This document shows, piece by piece, positions 17,101 to 26,600 of a stretch of 64,000 nt of DNA; positions within the stretch are counted from its first letter, which is position 1; each line of letters opens with the position of its first letter. The position numbers were made by a program, and so were the translations under genes. The notes under the pieces are model-generated. The model was not told the origin of the DNA and did no database searches. It saw only the letters and a list, made by a program, of their open reading frames with translations. This DNA comes from Parapedobacter sp. SGR-10. Its GTDB lineage: Bacteria; Bacteroidota; Bacteroidia; Sphingobacteriales; Sphingobacteriaceae. Location: positions 1-64,000 of the forward strand of contig NZ_JAAJTJ010000026.1 in NCBI RefSeq assembly GCF_011030405.1, in the 5' to 3' direction.

Positions 17101-20100
17101 ATGAAACTTTTGATATCAACTATACGAATCTGTTGCCTATTGGTCTTGGCGCTTCTGACGACCAAGCAAGGTGCCGCACAGTTTGCACCCATACAGGTGA
17201 ATGAGACCCCTCAGGTGGCTACTTGTCAGTTAGGTAGTGGAGGCACCGTGACGCTGAGTGTTCCTACGGAAGCACTGACCGGCAATAATATACCTTTGCG
17301 CATCAATCTACAGGGATCCTCCTCATCAAACTGCTTGACGAAGGTGTTCATTACGGCAAGCTCCAATCTGGAATTTGTCAGCTCGGCATACCCGTTTCAG
17401 CATGTAGGTAATAATGTGTACGAGACGGTAAATCCGTTTCCAAGCAATGATAACCCGCTCTTTAATGTGCATTTCAAATTTCCGGGATATGTCACTTGTA
17501 ATGGTGCCGTGGGTACATTGGATGTGCGGGTAGAAATGGATTGTGACGGACAGGTAACAGTCTGTAATAAACAGGTACAGGTCATTGCCCGGGCAGGCAA
17601 TTATTGGACAGTAGAGAAAGAGTTTGTCTCCGGCAACCTGACTTGTGGTACATCACTATGGAAGGTGAATCTGTGGCACAACAACCCTAATCCCAGTGGA
17701 TTGGGTACCTATGCTATACATGGGACAGTGTCTGAGAGTACAGGACTGCCTGTGGTTTCACCAAGCATACATACGGTCAATTATGCGCTGCATTATAATG
17801 GATTAAAAGAAAAGGAGTTCATTGTACAAAACTGTGTACCGGAGGGGTCGACTATTACCAATGCGGTAGATTACGATTTGGTACTAGGCAGCGTGACCAA
17901 TGAGTGTGGCCGTATGCAGGGAACAGTCACGGCACAGTCACCGCCTATGATCAGTCCCAATGCTGATCTTTCCTTTACAAAACAGATGGCCGGAGTCGCC
18001 GCAAACCTCGCTCCGGGCTGTCAGGGACAATATAGTATCACGGTTTCTAACAATGGGAATGTTCCCTGGACCAATATTGTCGTCACCGATGTACTTCCTG
18101 TACACATACAGCCGGTCAACCCACCGTTATTTTCGCCATCTGGATCATGGACGTGGTCACTGACCGGAAATACGTATACTTTTTCTTTTGGCAATAATGT
18201 ATTGCTACCCGGACAGAGTACAACGATCAGGATCACATTTACCATTGATCCTCTGGCGACACCGGGATCTACGATCACCAATACGGCTACAGTCCAATAC
18301 CAGGCTGTCGGTCAGGGTAGTAGTTCTTCGGGTTCGGGAGGCACAGGTACCCCTTGTCCGGGAGTAAACTGTCCTGAGATCGATACATCTATCCACAACA
18401 AAACGGATAGTGTATCTTTTGAGGTGGAGCAGCCCCGTGCTATTCCTCATATCAGAAAATGTATTGTCAATCCACCTAACGGTAGCCAACCACCCATTTA
18501 CCAGGTAGGTGATGTGATACGTTTTCGGATCAAGGTTGGCAATTCCGGTGCAGCTCCGCTGAGCAGTGTTGTCAGTGATGCTTTGAATACGCCGAATCAA
18601 AATCTTCAGATTATTCCGTCTTCTGTACAATATGCGTATTATACCAACGTCTCCGTGACAGGTGAGATGACCAACTGTAATCATCAGACCGTTCCGGAGC
18701 CGAATGTTCCTTTCCAGGTCATAGCCAATACGTCAGATCTTCAAAATCCGACATTTCACCTCACGAATATGCCAGGCAACTGTCTGTTGCAACGTGCGAC
18801 GATGTTAGAGATCACTTTTGACGCGCTGGTCTTGCCACAGATGTATGGCAACAATAAGCTCAATACGGCAGTGTTGTCTACACCCGGTCATACGGATCTA
18901 CAGCATAGTGTGCAGTATAGTATAGACGATAAAGGTTATCTGGAAGTAAACAAGAGAGCGGATCAGGATTATGTAGAAAATGGGCAAACCTTTAATTATA
19001 TCATCGAAATAAATAACCTAGGCAGTACCGGGTTACACCATATCACACTGACCGATGCATTGCCCGGCTGTGTACAACGTACCGGTGATATTGTGGTCAA
19101 AAATCCTTTAGGCAATACCGTTCCTTATACGATCACAGGTAATGTACAGCTCACCTTGTCCCCGACAGAGCAGTTGGCACCGGGTGGTACGATTACCGTC
19201 ACCATTCCTGTGCAAAAGGTGTCGGGTGCCACATGCTGTAATGTCACGGCATCTGCTACGGCTCGTTCGGTGACGACCGATGAATTTCTCACTTCTTTCT
19301 CGGGAACAGAGCTCGAACCTGCAGCCTGTGTGCGTAGTGTAGAATGCTGTGATGTACAAGGTTTTGAAGCACAATTGGTACAGCAGAACGGTAGATATTA
19401 TTTGCATATCACAGGTGGTGCAGTACCGCTACAGGAAGTAGATGTGACGATGCTCGATTTTCATGTGGAATACAGTTCTCCGGACTGTAAACCCGCCAAT
19501 ATGGGTGTATTTGGTCAGCTTTCGACAACGGCTAATACGCTAGGCGGCCTGTTGTTGAGCAATGGATTCATGCCTGCCGGAAGCCTCTCGTGGGGCTTGG
19601 GAACTCCTTCGGTTATCAATGGAAATGCCATTGAACTGGAGATTACCCATCCGGCTATCTTGGATATCCCATGCTGTGAATTTGAGCTGACCTTCTGTAT
19701 CAAGGTCCGTGTCAAGGACGTGAATTGTAATGTCTGTGAGAAGACCATTTGCTACACGTCCGAACCGACTGAACCACCCTGCGATCTGGCTGGTTTGGAA
19801 CTCACGAGTCCGGGGCGTATCTGCCCAGGCCAGACGATATCGTTTACCTGGTCAGGAAGCAGCCCTTCGGGTGGGGTGGAGATTTACCTGGTCAATGCGG
19901 CCAATCCTAACAATTACCATGTCATCGCGACAGGGGTGAGCAATGGCATCAACAGTTATACTTATACATTGCCTGCTGACTTCCCTTGTGAAGGCAATCA
20001 ACAGTGGTATATCGTCATCAAAGATCCCAAATCAGATTGTATGATCAGCAGTAAACGGTTTACGATAACATGTTGTGAGCCACGGTGTGACTGCGGCAGG

Positions 20101-20532
20101 TGGCTAAGCCGAGATGTGAAGATCACGCAGGTCATAGCTGCTGATAATGGCCATATACAGTTCGAAAGAGGGGATAATCTATTGAAGAGAGCTGCCAACA
20201 TCAATATGGGCATCATCACACGATGCGGTGAAAAGACCACGTTGAACAAGGGTTCCTATGTACTGACCGCACCCAACTTTGGATGTACACCCGAAAGCTG
20301 TACGCCAACCTATCGGTGGGAGGTGCAGCGAGTTGGCGATAGCCAGACGACTATAGGTATGGGCAATAGCTTCCCCTACCAATTTGTACAAGACGGTATC
20401 TATAATATCAAAATCATTCCAATATGTGGAGGTCGGGAATGTGAACCTTGCCAAATACAGATCCATGTCGGACGAATCATCGGTACAGTCCACCCGGATA
20501 TCGCAATAGACAGGGATGTGAGGGGATTGTAG
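17101..20532 (+). CDS. large secreted DUF11-repeat, Cys-rich surface protein
   Basis: 1143 residues with a signal peptide ending near TKQGAAQ. At least three DUF11-type repeats are visible: about 290-400 (LAPGCQGQYSITVSNNGN ... NTATVQY), about 455-610 (YQVGDVIRFRIKVGNSGA), and about 620-720 (VNKRADQDYVENGQTFNYII). A cysteine-rich domain at about 755-885 ends with CC-x6-C-x9-C-x2-C-x4-C, matching the preceding gene's C-terminus. Two Ig/PKD-like regions follow. DUF11 repeats form stalks of surface proteins. There is no recognisable type IX sorting domain or membrane anchor, so how it is held at the surface is unclear. Confidence 0.8.
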   Translation: MKLLISTIRICCLLVLALLTTKQGAAQFAPIQVNETPQVATCQLGSGGTVTLSVPTEALTGNNIPLRINLQGSSSSNCLTKVFITASSNLEFVSSAYPFQHVGNNVYETVNPFPSNDNPLFNVHFKFPGYVTCNGAVGTLDVRVEMDCDGQVTVCNKQVQVIARAGNYWTVEKEFVSGNLTCGTSLWKVNLWHNNPNPSGLGTYAIHGTVSESTGLPVVSPSIHTVNYALHYNGLKEKEFIVQNCVPEGSTITNAVDYDLVLGSVTNECGRMQGTVTAQSPPMISPNADLSFTKQMAGVAANLAPGCQGQYSITVSNNGNVPWTNIVVTDVLPVHIQPVNPPLFSPSGSWTWSLTGNTYTFSFGNNVLLPGQSTTIRITFTIDPLATPGSTITNTATVQYQAVGQGSSSSGSGGTGTPCPGVNCPEIDTSIHNKTDSVSFEVEQPRAIPHIRKCIVNPPNGSQPPIYQVGDVIRFRIKVGNSGAAPLSSVVSDALNTPNQNLQIIPSSVQYAYYTNVSVTGEMTNCNHQTVPEPNVPFQVIANTSDLQNPTFHLTNMPGNCLLQRATMLEITFDALVLPQMYGNNKLNTAVLSTPGHTDLQHSVQYSIDDKGYLEVNKRADQDYVENGQTFNYIIEINNLGSTGLHHITLTDALPGCVQRTGDIVVKNPLGNTVPYTITGNVQLTLSPTEQLAPGGTITVTIPVQKVSGATCCNVTASATARSVTTDEFLTSFSGTELEPAACVRSVECCDVQGFEAQLVQQNGRYYLHITGGAVPLQEVDVTMLDFHVEYSSPDCKPANMGVFGQLSTTANTLGGLLLSNGFMPAGSLSWGLGTPSVINGNAIELEITHPAILDIPCCEFELTFCIKVRVKDVNCNVCEKTICYTSEPTEPPCDLAGLELTSPGRICPGQTISFTWSGSSPSGGVEIYLVNAANPNNYHVIATGVSNGINSYTYTLPADFPCEGNQQWYIVIKDPKSDCMISSKRFTITCCEPRCDCGRWLSRDVKITQVIAADNGHIQFERGDNLLKRAANINMGIITRCGEKTTLNKGSYVLTAPNFGCTPESCTPTYRWEVQRVGDSQTTIGMGNSFPYQFVQDGIYNIKIIPICGGRECEPCQIQIHVGRIIGTVHPDIAIDRDVRGL

Positions 20533-20540
20533 GGATAATA

Positions 20541-20570
20541 TGTAGAGATGCGATCAATCGCGTCTCTACA
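20541..20570. repeat. family A palindrome between convergent genes
   Basis: TGTAGAGATGCGAT and ATCGCGTCTCTACA form a 30-bp palindrome with only a CA centre difference, filling most of the 44 bp between the 1143-residue gene and the convergent yihY-like gene. It may act as a bidirectional transcription barrier. Confidence 0.85.
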
Positions 20571-20576
20571 CAATTA

Positions 20577-21593
20577 TTATGGAATAGGGTCGTTATGCTT
20601 TTTGACGACTTCACGTTTGCCCGTTTCCGTATCGATTTCCATTTCGGTCTGCTTGACCAAGACGGCAAACGAAGCAGGCATAATGCCTTTACCATATTTA
20701 ATGGCATATTCTTTGGTAAATTCTGCACCGAAATATAAGATAGCTGCTGAGTAGTACACCCAGGCAAGCAGGATGATGATCGATCCGGCTGCTCCATAGG
20801 CCGTAGCTGTCGCATTGTTGGAGAGATAGAGCGAAATCCCGTATTTACCAAGCATAAAGAGTAGAGAGGTAAACAGCGATCCACCCAGAATATCCCTAAA
20901 ACGAACTTTTGCATCCGGCAAAAAGGAAAATATAAAACCAAATAAGGTGGCAATGACGACAAAAGTAATTCCTGTGTTGACCCATCCCCAGAGCTCAATG
21001 TTCCAATCACTCAAAAACGATTCTATGCGTTTGGTGAATACCCCGATGAGGCTACTGATGAGTAGGGAGGCCATCAACAGGAAGCTCAGTCCTAATATCA
21101 TCGAAAATGAAATCAGCCGATTGATAATCAGTTTCAGCCAACCCTTTTTGGGTTTGGCTTTTACTTTCCAGATCGTATTGATAGAATTTTGGATGTCCAC
21201 AAAGATTGTTGTGGATGTGATGACCAATGTGGATATACCGATGATAAGCCCGATGTTTGATCTGTTTTCAAAAGAGATCTTTTGGATGGCATCTTGCAGC
21301 AATTTCGTGGTATCAGGGCCAAATATGCTGTTCAGTTCCTCAAAGACCTGCACTTGGGCATCTTCCGAACCTTCAAGGTGCAGTCCGTAGAAGAAACCCA
21401 ATGCCCAGATCATAATGATGATCAGTGGGCCAATGGAAAAAACGGTGTAGTAAGCAAGAGATGCGCTGAGTTTCATGCAGTTGTCTTCCATGAATGCATT
21501 GCCGGAGTCCAGAAGTAATTTGCCAAACCCCTTTAGCTTATCGATGACGGTCTCTTCTTGTTTCTGTTCTGTGGTACTATTGGTGTTCTGCAT
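20577..21593 (-). CDS. YihY/BrkB-family inner-membrane protein
   Basis: 338 residues, a typical YihY (virulence factor BrkB) protein with about six membrane helices, beginning with the conserved DNCMKLSASLAYYTVFSIGPLIIIMIW segment at about 40-65 and including NTIWKVKAKPKKGW and the GAAGSIIILLAWVYYSAAILYFGAEFTKEYA end. Often misnamed ribonuclease BN; the family is thought to be a transporter of unknown substrate. Its start overlaps the end of the acyl-CoA ligase gene by 17 bp, so it is the downstream partner in a two-gene operon. Confidence 0.92.
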   Translation of the reverse strand: MQNTNSTTEQKQEETVIDKLKGFGKLLLDSGNAFMEDNCMKLSASLAYYTVFSIGPLIIIMIWALGFFYGLHLEGSEDAQVQVFEELNSIFGPDTTKLLQDAIQKISFENRSNIGLIIGISTLVITSTTIFVDIQNSINTIWKVKAKPKKGWLKLIINRLISFSMILGLSFLLMASLLISSLIGVFTKRIESFLSDWNIELWGWVNTGITFVVIATLFGFIFSFLPDAKVRFRDILGGSLFTSLLFMLGKYGISLYLSNNATATAYGAAGSIIILLAWVYYSAAILYFGAEFTKEYAIKYGKGIMPASFAVLVKQTEMEIDTETGKREVVKKHNDPIP

Positions 21594-23340
21594 ATATATC
21601 CGTGATTATGTCCGCATACTTTTGAAGGATTACTTTTCTTTTGAGTGACAATTTTGGAGTCAATTCACCATTGTCTATTGTCCATTCTGCGGGTAAGAGC
21701 ACAAATTTCTTGATTTTTTCCCACTGTCCGAAGTCGGCATTCGCCTTGTCTACTATCTGTTGGTATTTGGCGATGATCTGTTCATTTTTGACGGCTTCCT
21801 GCTTGTCGCCGAATGGTATCCCCTTGTGCTTGCACCATTTTTCCAGCTCTTCAAAAGCCGGCACGATCAGTGCCGAAGGAAAGCGTTGGTTTTCGCCCAG
21901 TACCATCACCTGACCAATCAGCGTAGATTCCATCAGTTTGTTTTCCAATACCTGAGGAGCCACATATTTTCCTCCCGCAGTCTTGAACATTTCTTTTTTA
22001 CGGTCTGTAATCCGTAAAAAACCATCTGTTGTCAGTTCGCCGATATCCCCGGTATGTAGATAGCCTTCGCTATCGATGGTTTCTTTGGTAGCTTCCTCAT
22101 TCTTGTAGTATCCGGGCGTGATGGACGGCCCTTTGACGAGGATTTCGCCATCATTGGCGATCTTGACATTCAGGTTTGCCAACACACGACCTACTGTGCC
22201 AAATTTGACATCGGTTTCTGCCCAGGAGTTGACAGCCACGACAGGCGAGGTCTCTGTCAGGCCATAGCCTTCTAGTACCTTGATGTCTGCTGCCCAGAAT
22301 ATCCTCGCAAGACGCTCCTGCAAGGCTGCGCCACCCGAAATAATGAGTTTTATATGGCCTCCCAATGCATCTTTCCATTTGGAGAAGATCAGCTTACGGG
22401 CGATGGACAGTTTAAAGTTATACCAGCCACTGTTTAGCGGAGGTTCCTTGAATTGGTGTCCGAGGTTGAGTGCCCAAAAGAACAGGGCTTTTTTGATACC
22501 GGTCAATGCCTTTCCTTTTTCGACGATCTTGTCGTACACTTTTTCGAGCACACGCGGTACGGTCGTGAAGACATCCGGTTTCACTTCGTTGATGTCAGCG
22601 ACGATATTGTCTAGATTTTCGGCATAGTAGATCTGTAGCCCTTCGGAAATGTAGAGGTACACGACCATGCGCTCGAAAATATGGCAGAGCGGAAGAAAAC
22701 TCAATGCTTTACGGTATTCTTCTGTCAATAGATGGCGGCAAGCATCTACGTTGCTGATGATATTCTTGTGGGTCAGACAGACACCTTTTGGTTTTCCGGT
22801 AGTCCCCGAAGTATAGATCAAGGTCAAGAGATCGTCTTCATGTACGGCCTCGTTGTAAGGTTGGAGATCGACAGACTGTTGCTTGCCCGCTTCATACAGT
22901 TCCAGGAAATTTTTGTGACCTGCAACCTGATCAAAAGTATAGATATCGATGTTCAGCTCTTTTTCCCGTATGGCTTTTTCCAGTTTTTCGGTCAATTCCT
23001 GGTTGCTGACGAATGCTAATCTGATGTCGGCATCGTTCAGGATATAGGCCAGGTCCTGTTCGGACAGGGTAGGATAAAGAGGAACAGTAGCTATGCCAAG
23101 CTGATTGCAGGCGAAGTCCGCAAAATTCCACTCCGGTCGGTTGCCCGACATGATGGCTACACGGTCACCTTTGACAAGACCTAGCGATAGAAGCCCTTTG
23201 CTGGTATTGTCCACAATATCGAGGATCTCGTCTCGTTGATATTCTTTCCAGTCATTTTCCGACCTATTGGCCAATAAAACTTCTGCCGACGAAGTCTCTT
23301 TACCTTTTAATAAGTCAAATAGTCTGCGTGTTGTCCCCAT
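21577..23340 (-). CDS. long-chain fatty acid-CoA ligase (AMP-forming)
   Basis: 587 residues from the ATG at 23340; the frame is open about 70 codons further but that extension is repeat-derived and lacks domain sequence. The AMP-binding motif LIYTSGTTGKPKGVCLTHKN is at about 182-201, the GYGLTETSP motif at about 338, and the adenylate motif YLHTGDIGEL...DRKKEMFKTAGGKYVAP at about 430-470. It activates free fatty acids to acyl-CoA through an acyl-AMP. The short N-terminus and LFDLLKG start match the FadD15/FAA1-like bacterial subgroup. Cotranscribed with the overlapping yihY-like gene. Confidence 0.93.
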   Translation of the reverse strand: MGTTRRLFDLLKGKETSSAEVLLANRSENDWKEYQRDEILDIVDNTSKGLLSLGLVKGDRVAIMSGNRPEWNFADFACNQLGIATVPLYPTLSEQDLAYILNDADIRLAFVSNQELTEKLEKAIREKELNIDIYTFDQVAGHKNFLELYEAGKQQSVDLQPYNEAVHEDDLLTLIYTSGTTGKPKGVCLTHKNIISNVDACRHLLTEEYRKALSFLPLCHIFERMVVYLYISEGLQIYYAENLDNIVADINEVKPDVFTTVPRVLEKVYDKIVEKGKALTGIKKALFFWALNLGHQFKEPPLNSGWYNFKLSIARKLIFSKWKDALGGHIKLIISGGAALQERLARIFWAADIKVLEGYGLTETSPVVAVNSWAETDVKFGTVGRVLANLNVKIANDGEILVKGPSITPGYYKNEEATKETIDSEGYLHTGDIGELTTDGFLRITDRKKEMFKTAGGKYVAPQVLENKLMESTLIGQVMVLGENQRFPSALIVPAFEELEKWCKHKGIPFGDKQEAVKNEQIIAKYQQIVDKANADFGQWEKIKKFVLLPAEWTIDNGELTPKLSLKRKVILQKYADIITDIYAEHQ

Positions 23341-23458
23341 ATCTCTGCGATTATATCGTTTATAAATGATGTCAGGCCGTGCGGCTTGAATACATAAAAA
23401 TACTAAAAAAAGTAATAATACTAATATGATATAGCAATTATCATTCCTATTGCTAGCC

Positions 23459-23486
23459 GTAGAGACGCAATGCATTGCGTCTCTAC
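23459..23486. repeat. family A palindrome between divergent genes
   Basis: GTAGAGACGCAATG and CATTGCGTCTCTAC form a perfect 28-bp palindrome in the 261-bp intergenic region between the acyl-CoA ligase and the alpha-2-macroglobulin. The rest of the gap is AT-rich (runs of A and T near 23400-23450) with no clear TAnnTTTG box for either gene. Confidence 0.88.
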
Positions 23487-23601
23487 AAAGTACAGATGAA
23501 ATGAATATATTTTTTCCTTTTCCATTATGGAATTCCAAACATTCCTGCATCCCTTGTTCGATAATGATTTTTTTTATACTTTGACAACTTATTGCCTCAT
23601 C

Positions 23602-26600
23602 ATGAAAAAACTGATTGGATTATTCATTTTTTTGTTTCCTCTAGCCCTCGTAGCCCAAGATCATGCCGACCAAACAAACATCGAACGATGGGAAAAGGTG
23701 GAAAGGCTTATTTCCATAAAAAACTACGAACAGACACAGCCTATCCTGGCCGATATCAAAGCCGCTGCCCGTAAAAATGGCAATAAGGCCGAATGGATCC
23801 GTGCGGTATTGGCCGAAAGCCGCGTGATGAAGGTCAATAATACGGACGATACGACCTTTGTCAAGACCCGAAGACATTTGGAGGAAGCCATCCGTCAAGG
23901 CGATACGTTGCAAAAAGCTGTTCTTCGAAATTTCTACGCACTGTTTCTATGGTCCAATGCCAATCGGTACCTATCCGATAGTTCAGATGATTTCGTTGCA
24001 GCAGATGCCAAGACAAAATACCGGGTCGTAGATTCTTTATTCAGCCTGTCTCTCAAAGAAAAGGATCTACTGATCGGGAGTTCTATCAAACATTGGACAC
24101 CACTGTTGGAGAAAAGATATAACCTCATTCTCACCCCCACAATATACCATTTCCTGGCCTACCAATATATAGGTTTTCTGAAACAGTCTTCCGACAGGCA
24201 AGAAGCCATGGACAAAGTCAAAGCATTGGACGGGCATTTGTTGGCCGTCAATAAAAAATACGGCTATCGTAGTGCGACTTCGTATCTGCTCACCCGCGAT
24301 ATTGTATATGGATCAGAAGATTTTATTAAATCCTATGAAGAGGTAATCAAAAACCATAAATCTCATTACAATGCCTACCTGCTTTATCAGATAGCACAAT
24401 GGTATAACAATTCAAAGGGTGACAAAGCAAAGGCACTGGAATATATCCATCGTGCATTGGACGAATATCCAAAATCGTCGTGGATAGCCAACAGCAAAGG
24501 TCTTGAAAAAAAGATCAAGCAGGCAACATTATCATTAGAACACGCCGTATTTGCACCCTCCGAGGAATATACACCGATCAAACTAACTGCTCAAAATGTA
24601 GATACCTTGTATATACGTGTGTACAATACGACCAATACCCCTAAAAACTACAAACAATATACTGTCAAATACGACTCGGTTAGTTTCTTGACATCGGTGG
24701 ATGCCTCCGTCCGATACGAGGAACAAATGGTATTGAAGGCATTTGATGACCACAAAGCGCATCATACCATTTACAAACTGAATCCACTGCCTTATGGCAA
24801 TTATATCATACTTGCATCCAATAATAAAGAATTCAAAAATGATGGCGAACAAAGAACAGTCGTCAGCTCGACGCTTGTTGTGACGGATATGTTTATTAGT
24901 GCTTCAATGGACAAGGAAACGGAAAAGTTTGATTTATACAAAGGGCTTTTGGTCCATCGCAAAACAGGGCGACCCCATGCCCATAAAAAGGTGCAGCTCT
25001 ACGATACGGAGTCGAAAACCCCTAAGCTGATCCAGTCCTTACAGACAGATCAAAAGGGTGAATTTGTGTACAAAGCGAACGATCGGAAATCCAAACAAGA
25101 TCTGGACGACTGTGAGTTGTTCCTGCCCGAAGAAAATCAGCTCATTGCCTTAATGGAATTGGACGATATACCCGAACATTACAACGAAAAGAATAATACA
25201 GAAGAAGGCAGTACACGTTTTCGGACAATGCTGGATCGTGCTATTTATCGTCCGGGACAGACGGTTTATTTCAAGACCATCGTATACAACAACCATGAGC
25301 TGACCGGGAAGGTCATGGACAATACGGAAATAGATGTATTTTTGTATGATGCCAACCGTCAAAAGATCGATTCCTTACAATTGACTACCAATGCTTTTGG
25401 TTCGGCAAACGGTACATTCAAGTTGCCCAACAGAACATTGGCAGGGACATTTCGATTAGAGGTCAAAGCCAAAGAAGGAGGCAGCGATACCCATTATCTG
25501 CGGGTAGAGGAATACAAACGACCGACGTTCAAAGTGGAGTTTGAGCCCAATAAGGAAACGTATACGCTGAAGGATACAGCTGTATTTGTCGGAAAAGCAG
25601 AATCTCTCGCCGGAGCCAAACTGCCGGATGCGACGGTACGGTACACGGTCAAATTTTACGGCGGTAAACAATACAAGTACAGGACCATCAATTATCTTGA
25701 TACGGTCACGATCACGGATGCAGATGGTAGGTTTAAGATCGTGGTTCCTTTGATGGATACCATATTTCGAGGTTTGACCGATTTCTCACTGTCTTATACC
25801 GCTGAGGTCAGCACTCCCTCGGGCGAGATGCAAAGTGCATCGGGGTCATATGCTTTTTCGACCAAGCCCTGGCGGATAGCCGTCCAGTCGGCATACAGTG
25901 TCGAAGAGAAGCGGTGGAGCACATTGCACATCCGGACGACCAACCAAAATGGTCAGCCTTTGAAATTTGCCGGAAAGGTCAATATATATAAAATAGGCGA
26001 ACACCGAAAGCCACTGTCCGATGTCTATGAGCAGTATTTCCAGAATACCGAATACCACTTGCTGGACAATGACGAGTACGAACGTTACTTTCCCCATTAT
26101 TTTGATGCGCTTACCCTAAAGAAAGGCACCAAAGAATACATGCAGTCCTATACGTTCGATACCCGGGATACATCCCTGGTAGCGTTGGACTCCAATCTAT
26201 TTACCAAAGGACGATACAGCATTGAAGCATTCACAGTACAAGGAAACGATACGGTCCGGGCTTCGGCGACGACCTATGTCTATGATGCCAAGACCCGCAA
26301 AACGAATGAAAACCAGTTTTTCAGTTATGCCTTGGACAAAGACAGCTATACCATAGGAGACAAGGTGACCATACGTTTTTATACCGATGTAGCCGGTGCC
26401 GACAATCTTTTCTTGTTCCCGTCCATAGGCAATATCAAAGAAGATACGCAGGTACTTACCTGGCGGGATGGTCAAGCCTCCTACAGTTTTGTGCTACGCG
26501 AGGACATGATCTCGCCTACGGTCGAATTTTCGGCACTCTTTGTCCGCAACAATCAGGCTGCACAGGTCAGTATTCGCATTCCGGTTGTACGTACGGACAA

